The notes below the pieces were generated by a model, which saw only the letters and a program-made list of their open reading frames with translations, was not told where the DNA came from and searched no databases. The translations under genes were made by a program, and so were the position numbers. A stretch of 64,000 nucleotides of DNA, from positions 2,976,001-3,040,000 of the forward strand of contig BCHX01000004.1 in assembly GCA_001599755.1 (NCBI GenBank), in the 5' to 3' direction. The stretch comes from Gliomastix tumulicola. Lineage: Eukaryota > Ascomycota > Sordariomycetes > Hypocreales > Bionectriaceae. How positions within the stretch are numbered: position 1 is the first letter of the stretch; each line of letters opens with the position of its first letter. Shown piece after piece: positions 34,288-46,582 of the stretch.

Positions 34288-35810
34288 GGTGATTTGACGC
34301 GTCTGCTCTGACGCGTTGGCGAAGCCGAGTAGTGGCCTGAATGGTCGTTCATTTAAGAAGCAGCGCCGGAAGCCCAAGCAAGGAGGCAGGTTTTGTTGAA
34401 GCCCAGTGGCAGCTGCGCACGCTGAGCTCTTGATCAATTAGGCGTGTCTGGATGGACGCGTCGCCAGACCCTTGGAGCGAAGAGTGCACGACAACACGTG
34501 CGTGCTCTGGAAAGTACACTACACTATATTTTTGCCCGGGAGGTACCTTGCAAGCGAACACGCCAAAAACACTGCTGACTCGACCGGAAGGGTCCCACTT
34601 TTTGCCTTATGACTTCGGGATGTTGAAAGAATTACCCGAGCAACAGGGGCATACGTTTGAATGTCTTTCCGTCGCAGGCTTTTCTTCGACCTCATGGATC
34701 CACTCTGCCACCTGCCATCCGATCCTTCCTTCCCGTGTTGCTGGCAGAGATCAAGCTCATCAAACAATGGAAGTGACAGCTCCCGCCAAAGATGAGATGA
34801 GTGTCCGCCCTGAGGGGCTGCAGTCGCTGCGACGTGGTTATTATGTTTCGTCTCTACCTAGTAGTACCTACCTGCTAATAATACAGCAGATCAATTCGGG
34901 ATCGGTGCCGTCCGAGGGCGTCCAGCCCGATAAGACCAAAACNCCCCGCCGCAGGCAGTGCCTCTTGTCAAACGACGGCCCAGTCAGTCATGGATGGAAA
35001 TTCGGCATTTTTCATCCAGACGGCCAATATTAGCACGCTTCTATATCGTCGAATTGCCGTGATGAAGACGTTGCCACTGCTCGGCACATGATTTCTCGAC
35101 CGAGTCTAGTAGCGGTGACTCGTGTGACAGGCTGTGATGGTCACACTCGAGCATGAAGCGAAGTGGCCCGATGGAATAGCACTTGACGGTGACGATGGGT
35201 GATGGTCCAGACGGTGAGTCCTGAATGGACGACTCGCCATCCCATCACCAATATCACAATCATCTCGTTCAGGCGACATCAATGCCTCCTCGACAAGTTC
35301 CCATCAATTCCCAGAATAGTCGTCGTAACCCCGCAGCCGGTCCAGAGCCAAGACAGGGGGGCTGGCAAATGCAGAATGTGACAGCCAATCACGACACAGC
35401 CGAGCAAAACATCGGCGCTTAACATCCCTGCAATCACGACCATCTGTCCAACCACAGCGCACAGAAAGCTATCAATAGCTGCAGTGGCCGTCCTTCTCCT
35501 CACCAAGCCTCGATGCGATTCGACGGATTCTGCAATGGCACCTGTGCCACCGCCCATCTTGCACGGCTCTGGGCGCTCATTCGCCCCGTGCCCCTGGCGC
35601 TACCTTCGACACAATGCCCAACATCAACAGCCGCCGCCCCCAGCTATATACCGCCTGGATGCCGCAAAACCCGACCTTTGTTGCATTTCATGTAACTTGT
35701 CTCGTTCATCCCGTGTTTCGTCGCTGCTGCTCGGTGGAAATCACATCACAGCTTGGATTGGATTGATCGTCGCCTCCTCCATCACTGGTCCATAAAGGAC
35801 CTCTCCCACC
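34288..35810. other. Divergent intergenic region, 1.5 kb, with one N
   Basis: Promoters of srs2 (-) and the single-TM proline-rich gene (+). A 193-codon open frame at 34452-35033 crosses the N at 34943 and has no coding look. Nothing else is supported. Confidence 0.5.
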
Positions 35811-37346
35811 ATGCCCATGAGGCACACCTCTGTGTTCTCTTCACTTCTTCTTGTGACACTTGTCCCATTACTGTTTTCTTCCCCTTCCTCTTCGTCTACA
35901 CTTGCTCTTGCTCAGACATTACCATCGCTTCTAAGTAGAGCGCCTGAAGACGCCCCATCACCAGAAGAAGGGCCTGCCGTATCTCGCAACGCTCTTCGCG
36001 ACCCTGCCTACTTGCCAGCTCAGATTGGCGGCATCGTCGGCGCGTACGCTGTCTCTCTAGTCTTCGTCGCCATCACCCTCCTCGCCCTTGGTAAGAAGCG
36101 CCGCGAGCAGCTCAACGCCGGCAACGACGAGGTCGACTTCGACCAACCGAAACTGCCGGTTGACAAGCCTCAACTGGTCATCACCACACAACCCGTGGAC
36201 TCTGTCCCCAACTTCTCCTACCCTTCGCCGAGAGCAGCAACGTTCGACGTCGACGGGTTCGACAAGCCGCCTTCCTTTGTCCACCACTCGCCCGCATCTT
36301 CGGTCAGTGGTCCTGGCATCAACCCTTTCGTGGACCAGAACGTCGTCTACGCAGACAGAGCCATGGCGCAGAATCAGCTTGAGGAGATGTATAAGCATGT
36401 GATGGAGCATGAGGAGGCCAAGCAGAGGGGCACCGTTCTTGAGAAGCCCGTCTACGCCTACCCGTCTCCCAACTTGGACAGGCCAGAGCGCAACACGCTG
36501 TCCAAGAAGGAGAGGTCCAAGCCTGCCAGCCTGAACCTTTCCAACACCCGCGATGTGGAGCGGTCCTCCAAGACGTCATCGCTCCTATCGGCCTTGCGAT
36601 CGCCCAAGAAGAAGAGTGGCAAGGCAGTCACCATCTCGTCACCGATGATGACGCCCCAGTCCAGCACCTTTCCTCGCCAGCCTGAGTCGGTGCCGATGGG
36701 CGTCATCCCCCATCGGGAATACACCGCGCCTCCTCCACCCCCGCCTGTTCCCACAGACCAGCTGCCACTCCGAATGTCCAGGCACGACAGGGCACCCCTG
36801 ACTCCCGATTACTCTCCCGAGAGCTCGCAAAGCATCGACGAGCGCCTTGGTGCCCAGCTCGATTACCGCCAGTCGCAGGGCGGGAGGGCTATCTCGACGT
36901 ACTCGGAGCAGGAGCCCAACTCTGCTGTCACCAGCTACTCGCAGGCCCCTCTGATTGGTCTTCCCTCGTCACCGAAGCCCGGTGCTGGATTCCCGTCACT
37001 CCCGGCGTCACCTAGGAGCACAACCTCCTTCCAGAGGCCAAATGCTCCGTCGGCTGTTCGGACTGGGGGTGCTCTTCCCCTCCGTGCCTACGAGCCTGCT
37101 CTGGCGTCGCCGTCCATCTCTTCTCAGACCACCAAGCAGACGGTGTTCGAGCGCAAGGGGCCGCTGTCACCGATGAGCGCACGCACGCCGGGCACCGCTG
37201 TGCCTTACTCGCCTTACCAGCCTTTCACGCCCTGCATGCCTGTCACTCCTAGTCTGGTCACAAAGGAGGACAGGAAACGGATGAAGAGGATGGTCCCTAA
37301 GACGCCCACCGTGGAGATGGTCCGGGGCGAGGACGACGTCTGGTAG
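35811..37346 (+). CDS. Single-TM membrane protein with a proline-rich cytosolic tail, function unknown
   Basis: An intronless frame of 511 aa with an ATG in a CACC context. It begins with a signal peptide (about 1-35, ending LALAQ). A short Pro/Glu-rich lumenal part follows, then one TM helix (GIVGAYAVSLVFVAITLLAL, about 74-93) with a basic stop-transfer KKRR. The remaining 415 residues are Ser/Pro-rich and disordered. They include a polyproline run (PPPPPPVPTDQLP), many SP/TP sites and a basic cluster SPKKKSGK. The layout suggests a plasma-membrane or ER type I protein whose tail binds SH3 or WW proteins and is phosphorylated; that is inference. I do not recognise the family. Confidence 0.82.
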   Translation: MPMRHTSVFSSLLLVTLVPLLFSSPSSSSTLALAQTLPSLLSRAPEDAPSPEEGPAVSRNALRDPAYLPAQIGGIVGAYAVSLVFVAITLLALGKKRREQLNAGNDEVDFDQPKLPVDKPQLVITTQPVDSVPNFSYPSPRAATFDVDGFDKPPSFVHHSPASSVSGPGINPFVDQNVVYADRAMAQNQLEEMYKHVMEHEEAKQRGTVLEKPVYAYPSPNLDRPERNTLSKKERSKPASLNLSNTRDVERSSKTSSLLSALRSPKKKSGKAVTISSPMMTPQSSTFPRQPESVPMGVIPHREYTAPPPPPPVPTDQLPLRMSRHDRAPLTPDYSPESSQSIDERLGAQLDYRQSQGGRAISTYSEQEPNSAVTSYSQAPLIGLPSSPKPGAGFPSLPASPRSTTSFQRPNAPSAVRTGGALPLRAYEPALASPSISSQTTKQTVFERKGPLSPMSARTPGTAVPYSPYQPFTPCMPVTPSLVTKEDRKRMKRMVPKTPTVEMVRGEDDVW

Positions 37347-39229
37347 GCTCGACTGGGAGCCGTGAATGAATAAAGACATGATCAGCCCACGCGCAATTTT
37401 ATCCTGCACACAGATACCTTTTTCTTTTTTTCCTTAGACATATTCCCAATGCCAGCTAAGGGGCTGCTGGACACCACCTCATGTCACCATGACTGGATAT
37501 CTTCTCTTCTTTCGTCATGTCATTTGTTCATTGCCATTCATTCCTGCTAGCTGTACCGTCAAATAATGAATTAAAGATACCATTATGAAATATCCACTGC
37601 TCCCCACGCAAGAGTGAAGGATAAAAATTATTAGTTATGTATTGCCCGGATTGTGTGCAGAGAGGGATCGATCGGCAGTCCTCCTCCAAGTAATAATGGT
37701 TCGATTGGCCCAGCCAGGATCAGCTTTTTCCGTCAAGCTTGCTGACTTGACCAAGGCAGAGCGACGTTGACTCATTCAAACCTTGAACCAATGTGTAACG
37801 AGGCCATGTGATGTTGAAAACGCTCAAAACAAAAGCCCCGTGGGGCCAAGGGTCAAGGTTGCGAAGCAAAATTGGTCGATGTACGAGAAGCAGAGCATCT
37901 TTGAAACCGAGTCGCCATGTATCACCCAGCCATGTTGCAAGTTTCCACTACCAATACTCGACACACAGGCGCCAAGTATGACACGAGTACGAGGGCGCGC
38001 GCCCGGGAACAGACACGCGGTAATACTGGACTTTTATTACGTCGCAAACAGAACGGGAACATTCGGGTCGTGAAAAGTCGACGGCGACAAGATTTTCTCG
38101 TACGAGTCTGGAATCCGTCTTTCCGGAGGCTCGTGTGGATGGATGGATGAATGGAAGAGTGCGGGATGACTGCGCGCGCACTGTCATGTGACTGTAGTAG
38201 CAGTGACCGGCCCGGACGGAGGCAGAGTCCTGGAGATGCATTCCTCTTTTATCAAAAATGCTGCCTGTAACTTCCGCCAAAGACCGGCTGAATTACGCGG
38301 GAGCCGCTGTGCCTTGCCGGTGCATTTTTTTTTGGCAAGTTTTTCGAGATCCAACAAAGCATGTTAAAGGACCCTGAAAAGCAAGAGGCCGGGGATGCAG
38401 CTCGTGGTACTTTTGAGGAATTCCAGACCAGAGGAGCCGGACTGTGAGGCAAGAGCCCGGGAGCAGCGCTCGCTGAGTCATCCCTCTGTCGATTCGGGTC
38501 TAGGCTCTTGTTCCTTCCCTGACGGGCATGAAATGGGTTCCGGCCGCGCCTGCCAGGCCTGAACTGTGTGTGAACTTTGCCCGACAAGGGGGCGGGTGGG
38601 TCCCGCCCTTATTCGCGGTATGGCATGATGAAGCGAAAATCGTACGATTTCCCACACCCTCAAGCCATGCCCAAGCAGCCTGTCCAAGGCCCAGAATATC
38701 TGCCCCTACTCCGTCCGTACAGCGAATTCTAGCTCATTACTATGCTTCTCTCTTCCCGTTCCGAGTGCTGCATCTGCATCTGTGCATCTGACCCCCCCAG
38801 CCCCGTGTACTCTCGACACCCAATTCGCGTGCAGCCGGTACATGCACACGTTGCCGGCTTCGCATACCGAACCGACGTACCCTCCATCTCCATCTCACCA
38901 AGACGCACAGCGGGCGCCCATCGCGCTCGCACCTTGTCGCAGGTCTCCCTCCTTGGATCGGAGATCGCCTCATTCTATCGGGACCTACCGCATGTTTTCC
39001 GTACCAACCCTGTAGCCCAAGCGAGTCCTTCCTTGGGGCAAAGCAGCCAAGTTTCCCTTCCGGTAGTGGAGGGGTCGACTGATATTATCACTGCGCTTGC
39101 TCAACCCAGACCACCATCTTCTCCCGCCAAATATTCTTTCGTCAGACAAGACGACACAGCTCACAACACCTATCAACAACATACGATCTTTCTTTCTCTC
39201 CCCCTCACCCAGTTCCCCCTCTATACATC
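37347..39229. other. Intergenic region, 1.9 kb
   Basis: 3' flank of the proline-rich gene and promoter/leader of the SREBP gene, both plus strand. The last 300 nt are pyrimidine-rich, as in many fungal leaders. A GC alternating palindrome lies near 37995-38005. No gene is supported. Confidence 0.5.
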
Positions 39230-42182
39230 ATGACTGATGGGGACCCCTCAAGACTCTTCGGGCTCGATGATTCGAATCTCGGCTTCATGGACGACAGGTC
39301 AGCGTCCTGCGATCTGAAGTCGGACCCGTCTGGCACTTCGGACGATGCACAGTTCGACTCATCGGGCTGGGACTTCCCTAACGCGGATCCCTTCAGCTTT
39401 GATGCCATCACATCGGGCCCGTCCATCCAGCCCACCTACGACACGGCATCGTGGGATCCTTCCTTCTTCGACGCTGGCCAGTCCCCCAGCTTTGACAGCC
39501 TCTCCTCGCCGGAGAACAACCAGATCTTCCTCTTTGGCAGTTCTCTGCTTCCCGCAGAGGAGAAGCCTCGCCAACGCACGTCAACGATGCAGACCGCACG
39601 CAACAACGTGACGACGTTGACGCCCGCGCTTCAGGAGAAGCTCCGAAACATCGCCATGCCTCCCCATCTGCAGTACCATTCTCCGAATAGCGCCTCCAGC
39701 CCGGAATCCCTGACGGCCCCGAACAAGGCCTCTGGATCCTCCGACAACGAGGCAATGTCATCCAAGCAGAAGTCCAAGAAGCGCAAGGTCTCTGTCGATG
39801 ATGACGACGAGGAGGATGATGAAGACGGAAAGCCGATCAAGAAGACCTCTCACAACATGATTGAGAAGCGATATCGCAACAACCTCAATGACAAGATCGC
39901 CGCACTGAGGGATGCTGTCCCGAGTCTGCGCATCATGTCAAAAAGCGCCAGAGGTGAAGATACGACGGAAGACCGCCAAGAACTTCACGGCCTCACTCCT
40001 GCACATAAACTGAACAAAGCTACTGTACGTCAATCATCTCATCTCATCTCATCTCATCGTGGGTTCACTCGCACTAACAGCGTATTAGGTCTTGAGCAAA
40101 GCAACCGAATACATCAGACACCTAGAAAAGCGATACAACCGACTACAGGAAGAGAACAACACAATGCGAGCCAGGATAGCAGCTTTTGAGAAGCTGTTCA
40201 TGGCCGGCGCCATGAATGGAAGCATGAATTCGCAGCAACCGCCACCTACCCCAATGCAGTACAACAACAAGGAGGCTCCCAAGGACTTCTCGCCAGTCAA
40301 GGCAGCATCCGACCCATCCACCTCGCCACCCGCTGGGATGATCCAAGTTCCTGACGACATGAAGCGAATTATCGCCGCCCAGATGGCCGTTGGACAGCCC
40401 TACGCAGTACCCCAGCAGTCCTTTCGTGGGGGCTCCCAACAGACAATCCTGCAGCAACAACAGATTCAGCAGCAGCAGCAGATGCAGCAGGGGCGGTGGG
40501 CAAATGCCGGCCCATACTTTGGCAAGCTAATGGTCGGCTCCCTGGCGGGACTGATGGTTCTGGAAGCATTGCAAGAGGACGAGGTCAGCAACGAGAAGCC
40601 CGAGGGTCGAGGCCTCTATGCCCTGCCCATTCAATTCCTCGGAAAGCTCGGCTCTCTGCTTGACTTCAACTTCATGGGTTATCATGCTCATACTTCTCTC
40701 AAGTTGCTGCTACTCCTTGGCACTGTTCTCTGGATTTTCATCCCATCCCTGTTTGCCTCCTCCCGCCGGAGCCCCAAGAAGGCGCAGATTTCTGCCCTTC
40801 AGTCGGCGCCGTCTCTCGCCTCATCTACTCACGTCCGCCAGGCATGGCTCACAGCCGTTCAGAATGTCTGGATGCCGAGACACAACTTCATCATTGAGGC
40901 AAGCGCTCTCATCCTGAAAGCCGTGAACCTGAGCCTCTGCAACGTCATTGGCCTCGGTGGATATCAGCTTCTCAGCGGAATGTCACAGGAGCAAGAGACC
41001 GCCCGTATTCAGGCATGGACTATTGCACTCGACTCGCAGCTAGCTGGAGGTGACGTCGAGATCAACAGGAGCCGCCTCGTTCTTACCCTCCTGGCCTCTG
41101 GCACGCTACCTGATACTCCAGCGCGCCTAATGCTGAAGTCGCTCCATATCAGGCTCCTCTTGTGGAACTCGAGGAACAGCAACAAGTGTGGAATGGGACT
41201 CATCAGTGCCATTGCCTCGTCGCTGGCCACGGCGAAGTGGAACGAGGCCCGCCAGCTGAACCGAGCCTTCAAACAGGCCTCCAAGACTTACTCGACTCTC
41301 TACGACGACGCTCTCCCAGAGCATCTCTCCACCCTCGTCGAGCAGGAGTGCGATGATGTCCTGAACTCGGACGTCCTCCAGCGCGCTCATAACCTGGCTT
41401 TCCACCGGGACACAGAGTACGGCATTGACGCCCGAGACTCGATCGACGCCATGGACTCTGTCGTGTTCGATTCCGCTCTTGGGTCACCCTTGGATGCTGT
41501 TGCTGCCTGGTGGTCCACGCAGACTCTGCACCAGGCCATTACGGCTACGCTCAGCAAGAACGAGGACGAGCTCGCCTTGAGGAATGACAACCTCCTCCTT
41601 GCCATCAAGACTGCTCCTGTCGGATCAGAGGCCCGTGTCCGCGCCATTGTTGCTCGTGCTGCGCTCGCTAGCGAACACCGGGGCTCGAACATTGCTGCCG
41701 CCATCAAGATCCTCGGAACCGATAAGATGGGCGTCCCGAAGAAGGATGACTCGGCAATCATCGAGTCTTGCGGCTACTCTGCCAATGCCACCCTCCAGCT
41801 GGTGATTCGCTGTGCGACAGCCATTGCACACCTCCAGCGGTCGCGCACCAAGGCCATCACCGACCTCCGAGGCCTGCGGTTCATCAACAACATTGCAATC
41901 CCAAGCGGTTCATCATCGATGTCTCTGCTGGGTTTTGCCGCCACTCTGGAGCTTGCAGAGCAGCTCTACCAGCACAAGGCAGCTGCAGAGACCTTTTCCA
42001 GCGCGCTGGAGAGACTGTCTGGCACCCTGCGTCTCTGGATCGGAGGCCCCTCCGGCGCCAAGTGCGGTGTTGAGGCTGAGGTGCGACACCAGGTCGTCGA
42101 CCGCTGCCTCAGCATCACAAAGGACCTCGTTGGCATGGAGGTTGACGCTGGCTACTGCAGCCAGAGCGAGCCTGACTGCTAA
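39230..42182 (+). CDS. sre1: Sterol regulatory element-binding protein (bHLH, membrane-anchored)
   Basis: Exons are 39230-40024 and 40089-42182, giving 962 aa; the phase-0 intron has donor GTACGT and a CTAAC branch. An acidic, Ser-rich activation region fills 1-200. The bHLH domain starts at SHNMIEKRYRNNLNDKIAAL (about 206-225). It has the Tyr after EKR that is the mark of SREBPs and lets them bind sterol elements as well as E-boxes. The intron falls just before helix 2 (VLSKATEYIRHLEKR), and a leucine zipper follows. Two TM segments appear near 409-425 and 469-488, forming the expected hairpin. The rest is the fungal SREBP C-terminal domain. Family members are cleaved under low oxygen or sterol and then activate ergosterol, iron and hypoxia genes. 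Confidence 0.95.
40034..40058. repeat. TCATC tandem repeat in the sre1 intron
   Basis: Five TCATC units directly after the donor site of the only sre1 intron. Confidence 0.85.
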
Positions 42183-42955
42183 ATGGCTCGACCTCCCAGA
42201 GAGCTGGCCTCCTCCGGACGCATGTATATATAAGCCCCCTTTTTTTTTACCTTTGTTTATTGCAACTTCTCCTCACCAGTTGACGATGGAATGGTCATGA
42301 GCTGGCGTTCAAAGATTTAAAAGGGACGCACCTGTCTCAATGGACTGTGAAAGGTGCGCGGTGCACCGATTTTGGTGAGGGGGAGAAGCAACATCTTCTC
42401 CCATCTCAACTCACAAAACCTGTCTTTTGCTTGGTAGTTTTAGGCGTTGTGGGATCAGACGGTCGCATCATGACTTTGATACAGGTTTGGGTTTCATGTC
42501 TAGTCGAAAAGTGATATCGGAAGATTTGGATCTAGATAATTGAAACATCGAAACATCACATTGGATCCTTGACTGTACATGCTTCGTGATGACTGCCAGT
42601 GAATCGCCTACCCTAAATCATTGCCGCCATTGGGTGGTCTGTGAACAGCATGCGTCATTGGGAGTACGAGCCATCCGTAAAGGCTCACTGGATGCGCGAT
42701 ATTGCAATTGGGGGGGTGATGAAGGGTATTTACTAGTCCTGGGCTCGTTTAAAGCGCAGTCTTTGCTCGAAACGCCCTGTGAGCACTCGAAGTTCGGCAC
42801 TGTGAGCGACGATTTTACTCCAACGATCGTCACCCCACTGCAGGCCACCACTATCTACTTGTAGTACCTACCCCTCCACCTTCAACTTTCCACCTCCAAC
42901 TATCCATCCCACCACCTTCACAAACGACGACACGACACACGCGACACAGCCCACG
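42183..42955. other. Intergenic region, vps25 promoter
   Basis: Lies between the sre1 stop and the vps25 start, both plus strand. The 90 nt before vps25 are C-rich. No gene is seen. Confidence 0.5.
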
Positions 42956-43537
42956 ATGGCCTCCAGCGACCCGGACCCCGAACCCTTCCGCTTCCCGCGC
43001 GCCTACAGCTTCCCCGCCTTCTTCAGCCGTCAGACGAACCTCACCACCCACCACGCCCAGCTCACGCGCTGGTCCGCCCTCGTCCTCGCCTACGCGCGCC
43101 ACCACCGCCTCTTCAAGCTCTCGCTCTCGACCGCGCCCGACTCGGAGCTCTTCCACAACCGCCGGCTCGACCGCCGCCTGCAGCCGGCCGACATCAAGGA
43201 GCTCATGGACTTTATGCGCAAGGAAGGGCGCGTGGAGTCCGTCTCCTCCTCCTCCTCCTCCAACAACAACAGCAGCAAAAACGGCGGGGATGTCGTCTTC
43301 GTGCATTGGCGCAAGGTGGAGAGCTGGGCGAGGCTGATCGAGGGGTACGTCGAGGAGTCCGGGCAGAAGGGCGGCGTGTTGACCGTGTACGAGCTCGCGC
43401 AGGGGGAGGGCACGCGGGGCACCGAGCTGCATGGGATCGATCGGGATGTCCTGCTCAAGGCGCTGGGTGTGCTGGTGAAGAAGGGCAAGGCGCAGATATT
43501 TGGGGAGGATGACTCGCAGGGTGTCAAGTTCTTCTGA
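42956..43537 (+). CDS. vps25: ESCRT-II subunit Vps25
   Basis: An intronless 193-aa protein, near the usual Vps25 length of about 175-200. The N-terminal PPXY-like region reads FRFPRAYSFPAFFSRQTNLTTHHAQLTRW, close to the family's FPxxYxFPPFFTxQ pattern that contacts Vps22/Vps36. Two winged-helix domains follow. WH2 (LLKALGVLVKKGKAQIFG) is the part that binds Vps20 of ESCRT-III. A Ser/Asn run (residues about 98-108) sits in a loop between the domains. The complex works at endosomes in multivesicular-body sorting. The ATG at 42956 has the context ACGATGG. Confidence 0.95.
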   Translation: MASSDPDPEPFRFPRAYSFPAFFSRQTNLTTHHAQLTRWSALVLAYARHHRLFKLSLSTAPDSELFHNRRLDRRLQPADIKELMDFMRKEGRVESVSSSSSSNNNSSKNGGDVVFVHWRKVESWARLIEGYVEESGQKGGVLTVYELAQGEGTRGTELHGIDRDVLLKALGVLVKKGKAQIFGEDDSQGVKFF

Positions 43538-43812
43538 GACGACGATTACGATGATGGTGATGACGACGACGCCAACTTGCTACAATGCCCATATACATGA
43601 ACGACGACCTGGCTGCTCATGCCCGTACTCCGAAAGACGCTTATAACACCATCTCCCTCCGTTCGACGCAAATCCTTGCGGTGATATAAGAACAGGAACC
43701 CCGAAACCTTGTCAACACGAAAACCTCCAACGCCATAGACGGCAAGCCATATCTCATATACATATCAAATACGTCGAGACAAAGAACAAACGCTGTCCAC
43801 AACGCCGCCAAA

Positions 43813-46582
43813 TCACTCCACACTCTCGAAGAAATCCTCCGCCAGGAACTTCTCGTCATACCGCACCTCTTGGGCCATGGCCACGTCAAGCAGCCAGTCC
43901 GGAGCCACGATTCGGGGTTCCATGTTGCCCTTCTGCGCCATATCGACGAACCGCACCCACATCTGTCTCTCCTCCGGGCTGACGTTGCTGAGAAGATATA
44001 CCGGCTCCGGAGGCCTGTGGCCGTCCTCCTCGGCCGTGGTCGGTTTGATTGTCGTGCCGCTTCGGGCCCGGTAGACCATGAAGATGGCGCCATTCGCCTC
44101 GGCAATGGCCTTGTAGCTATCGGGTCCGTTGCGAATCTTCTCCGTGCAGTATATGGGCACACCTCTGAGGAGCTTGCCCCTGTTCGACTTGGCCCTTGCC
44201 ACAGACGTCTCGAGGCTGATGTTGAACTTTTCTTCGCTATCGTTGTCTTCGAGGATATAGTCCTCGGGAGTTGGGACCTTGCTGGTGTTGAGTGTGTCCT
44301 CGAGGAAATTGGTGGAAATGACAGTCGGGCCTCGGGTTAGAGCACACAAGAACTTGACGGTTCGTACAATGTTCGGCGCTGCTAGGTAATCGCATGGCTG
44401 CCCCTCTTGGACGATTTGGATGCCGAGATCGCGCAGTTTTCTCTGCAGGAGCCATATATCAGTCTCAGACTTCACAAGAAAATGGGAGTCTATGTTGAAA
44501 ATGCGAAGAAAAAAAAATATGCTCACCCTGTCTTGGTCTTCCTTGTGCGAGTCCCCAACCCACCGAGAAAACCCAGTGACAACAATGCGCCACTCGATCT
44601 CTGGCAAGGAAGGCCTCGCTTTCTTGGCAGGTCGTTTCTTCGGTTCTTCGGCCTCATCCTGCGGACTGGCGCTGCGGGTTGCCTCCTTGTCCTTCTCAGC
44701 AAGATCTGCTGCTCGCTTCCCACCCCACGGCGAGGGGCCAGTCTTACTATGTCTCTTCTTCTCCTTCTCGTATAGCGCGATGTCTGGTGCGATGTTGTGT
44801 AGTAGATCTCGCGCCTTGGCTTTGGCACTACGACCCTCTGTCGACACTACCGACGGTGTGTCATTCTCCTTGCCTGACGCTACGCGGCGGGGTCGGATGG
44901 GTGTTGCGACATTGGAGATATTTGACTCCCTCCGCTTTGTTGCGCTGTCCTTGCCACCATCGCCGTCGGACTTCACCTCGAAGCCTCTAGACTGGCCCGC
45001 TCGGCCGATGACGACACCTTCAGCAGGTCCGTGGCTGTATGCATTCTCCTCGGCCGCCTCGATGATCTTGCGCTTCCTCTTGGCTCTCGGCGACATGTGC
45101 TCCTCACCTCCAGGATAGTACATCTCCCTCAGCCGTGACTCATCAAAGAAGGCCCGACCGATAATCTCGCCTAGATTGGTGCGGAGGGGAAAGTGGTTGT
45201 ATCTCGGGATGTTGTACGGCTTCATCTCCGACTTGGCGTAGCATTCCTCGATCCAGAGGTGATTGACGACTGCGATACCCCACTCAGGGGCTGCTTGACA
45301 TTTCTCGCTCGTGTTCCTGGCTGTGATGAGGTGCGTGTTCTCCTGCTTCATCGTCTTGGTAAACTCGGCACCGCAAGCCTTGATAAGGTTCTCTAGGTAG
45401 ATCCGAGCTTCACCGCCGTAGTTAGACACTGTAATGCGAAGACCCTTGAAGCCCTCGATGCCGTCTTTGGGCATCGGATAATGCATCAGATGATGAAGTG
45501 GCGAGGACCATTCGTTGTGGGTGATTAGATAATAGAGCCACGCCAAGTTGCCAACATCCCTGCATGACTGAGCCGCTCGGACGTAATCGGGCCCATCGCG
45601 ATACTGGCAGATGAACATGTCGCAGTCAGACACGTCCTGGACAACCCTGCCACCGCCTCTCTCGATGATTCCCTTGACCCCGGTTTGCAGTCGGGTTGTG
45701 ATGTTCAGATCCGACGAGAACATGATCGTACGGTCCTGGAATACTGTCGAGGGGGGTCGGGCAGCCTCATCGTTGGGGTGGTTTGACGGGTTCGCTGAGC
45801 TCGCACCGACAAGACTGGGGGTTTCTGGGAACTCGAGCTGGGCATTGGGCGCCTGGTCGAGGATCTTGGGATTGGGGAGGAGATAGGGACCCTCGTCGAT
45901 TCGCTTTCCAAGCTTGAAGCAGTCGTCGAACCTGCGATGTGGTTAGCCATCTCCAAGGTCAAGTCGCCGAACCTGACTCCAAATCACACGTACCAATGCG
46001 GGAGGACCACCTTGCCCGTCCACCCCTTCTTAAGTGACATCCGAACTTTGTCGTGGTCCATTGACAAAGAGCAGATGTGCGTGGTGAGACGTGTCGCGTC
46101 CTTGCTCTCCTGGCCGCCGAGCGCCATCGTGGCACCGATAATTGACTCCTTGTCCATCACCGGGAGATCACCGCAGGTGACAACGACCTGCGAGAAGATC
46201 ATGCGTGGATCGGGCGAGTACGGCCTGACGTTGACCTGCTTCCGGCGGTGTATCGAGTTCTCGACCCAGCTCGTCGTGACCACGGGGATCATGATGGCCT
46301 GCGACTCGGTGAACTGCTCGAAGTTGATCGTGTTCGATATGATGTGCGTGACCTTCTCGATGGGGATGGAGCCATCTCGCTTCGGCTCGCAGATGGTGGC
46401 TCCATTCTCTCTCAGAATAATTGAAAGCTGTCAATAGGGTCAGCTCACAGACGATCCAAGCTTGAGCAAATCTTCGCGCTGCTCTGACGAACCTCTCCGA
46501 CCATCCGCCCCGTTAAGTTGTTGCTCGGCACAAAAGCCACGGAGCAGTCGCTGAAGACGCCTCCGTCCTCCGCGCCGGCCAT
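43813..46582 (-). CDS. brc1: BRCT-repeat DNA-damage scaffold, Brc1/Rtt107 family
   Basis: Exons on the minus strand are 46582-46493, 46427-45994, 45931-44527 and 44442-43813, giving 852 aa. The joins give MVGE-LSIILRENGA, LPHW-FDDCFKLG and EDQDR-RKLRDLGI. The last intron (84 nt, donor GTGAGC, acceptor CTGCAG) has no stop and keeps the frame, so it can be misread as coding. Paired BRCT domains are seen at about 1-190 (VLPHWFDDCFKLG) and 235-430 (LAWLYYLITHNEW and VVNHLWIEECYA). A third pair forms the C-terminus (WRIVVTGFSRWVG and VAPDWLLDVAM). A basic Ser-rich linker lies between the second and third pairs. Six BRCTs in this layout match Brc1/Rtt107, whose last pair binds phosphorylated H2A at damaged forks. 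That binding is assumed from the family. Confidence 0.9.

Noticed and set aside
34452..35033. 193-codon plus-strand frame upstream of the proline-rich gene
   Set aside because: It crosses an N (34943), has no motifs and lies in the srs2 promoter region.
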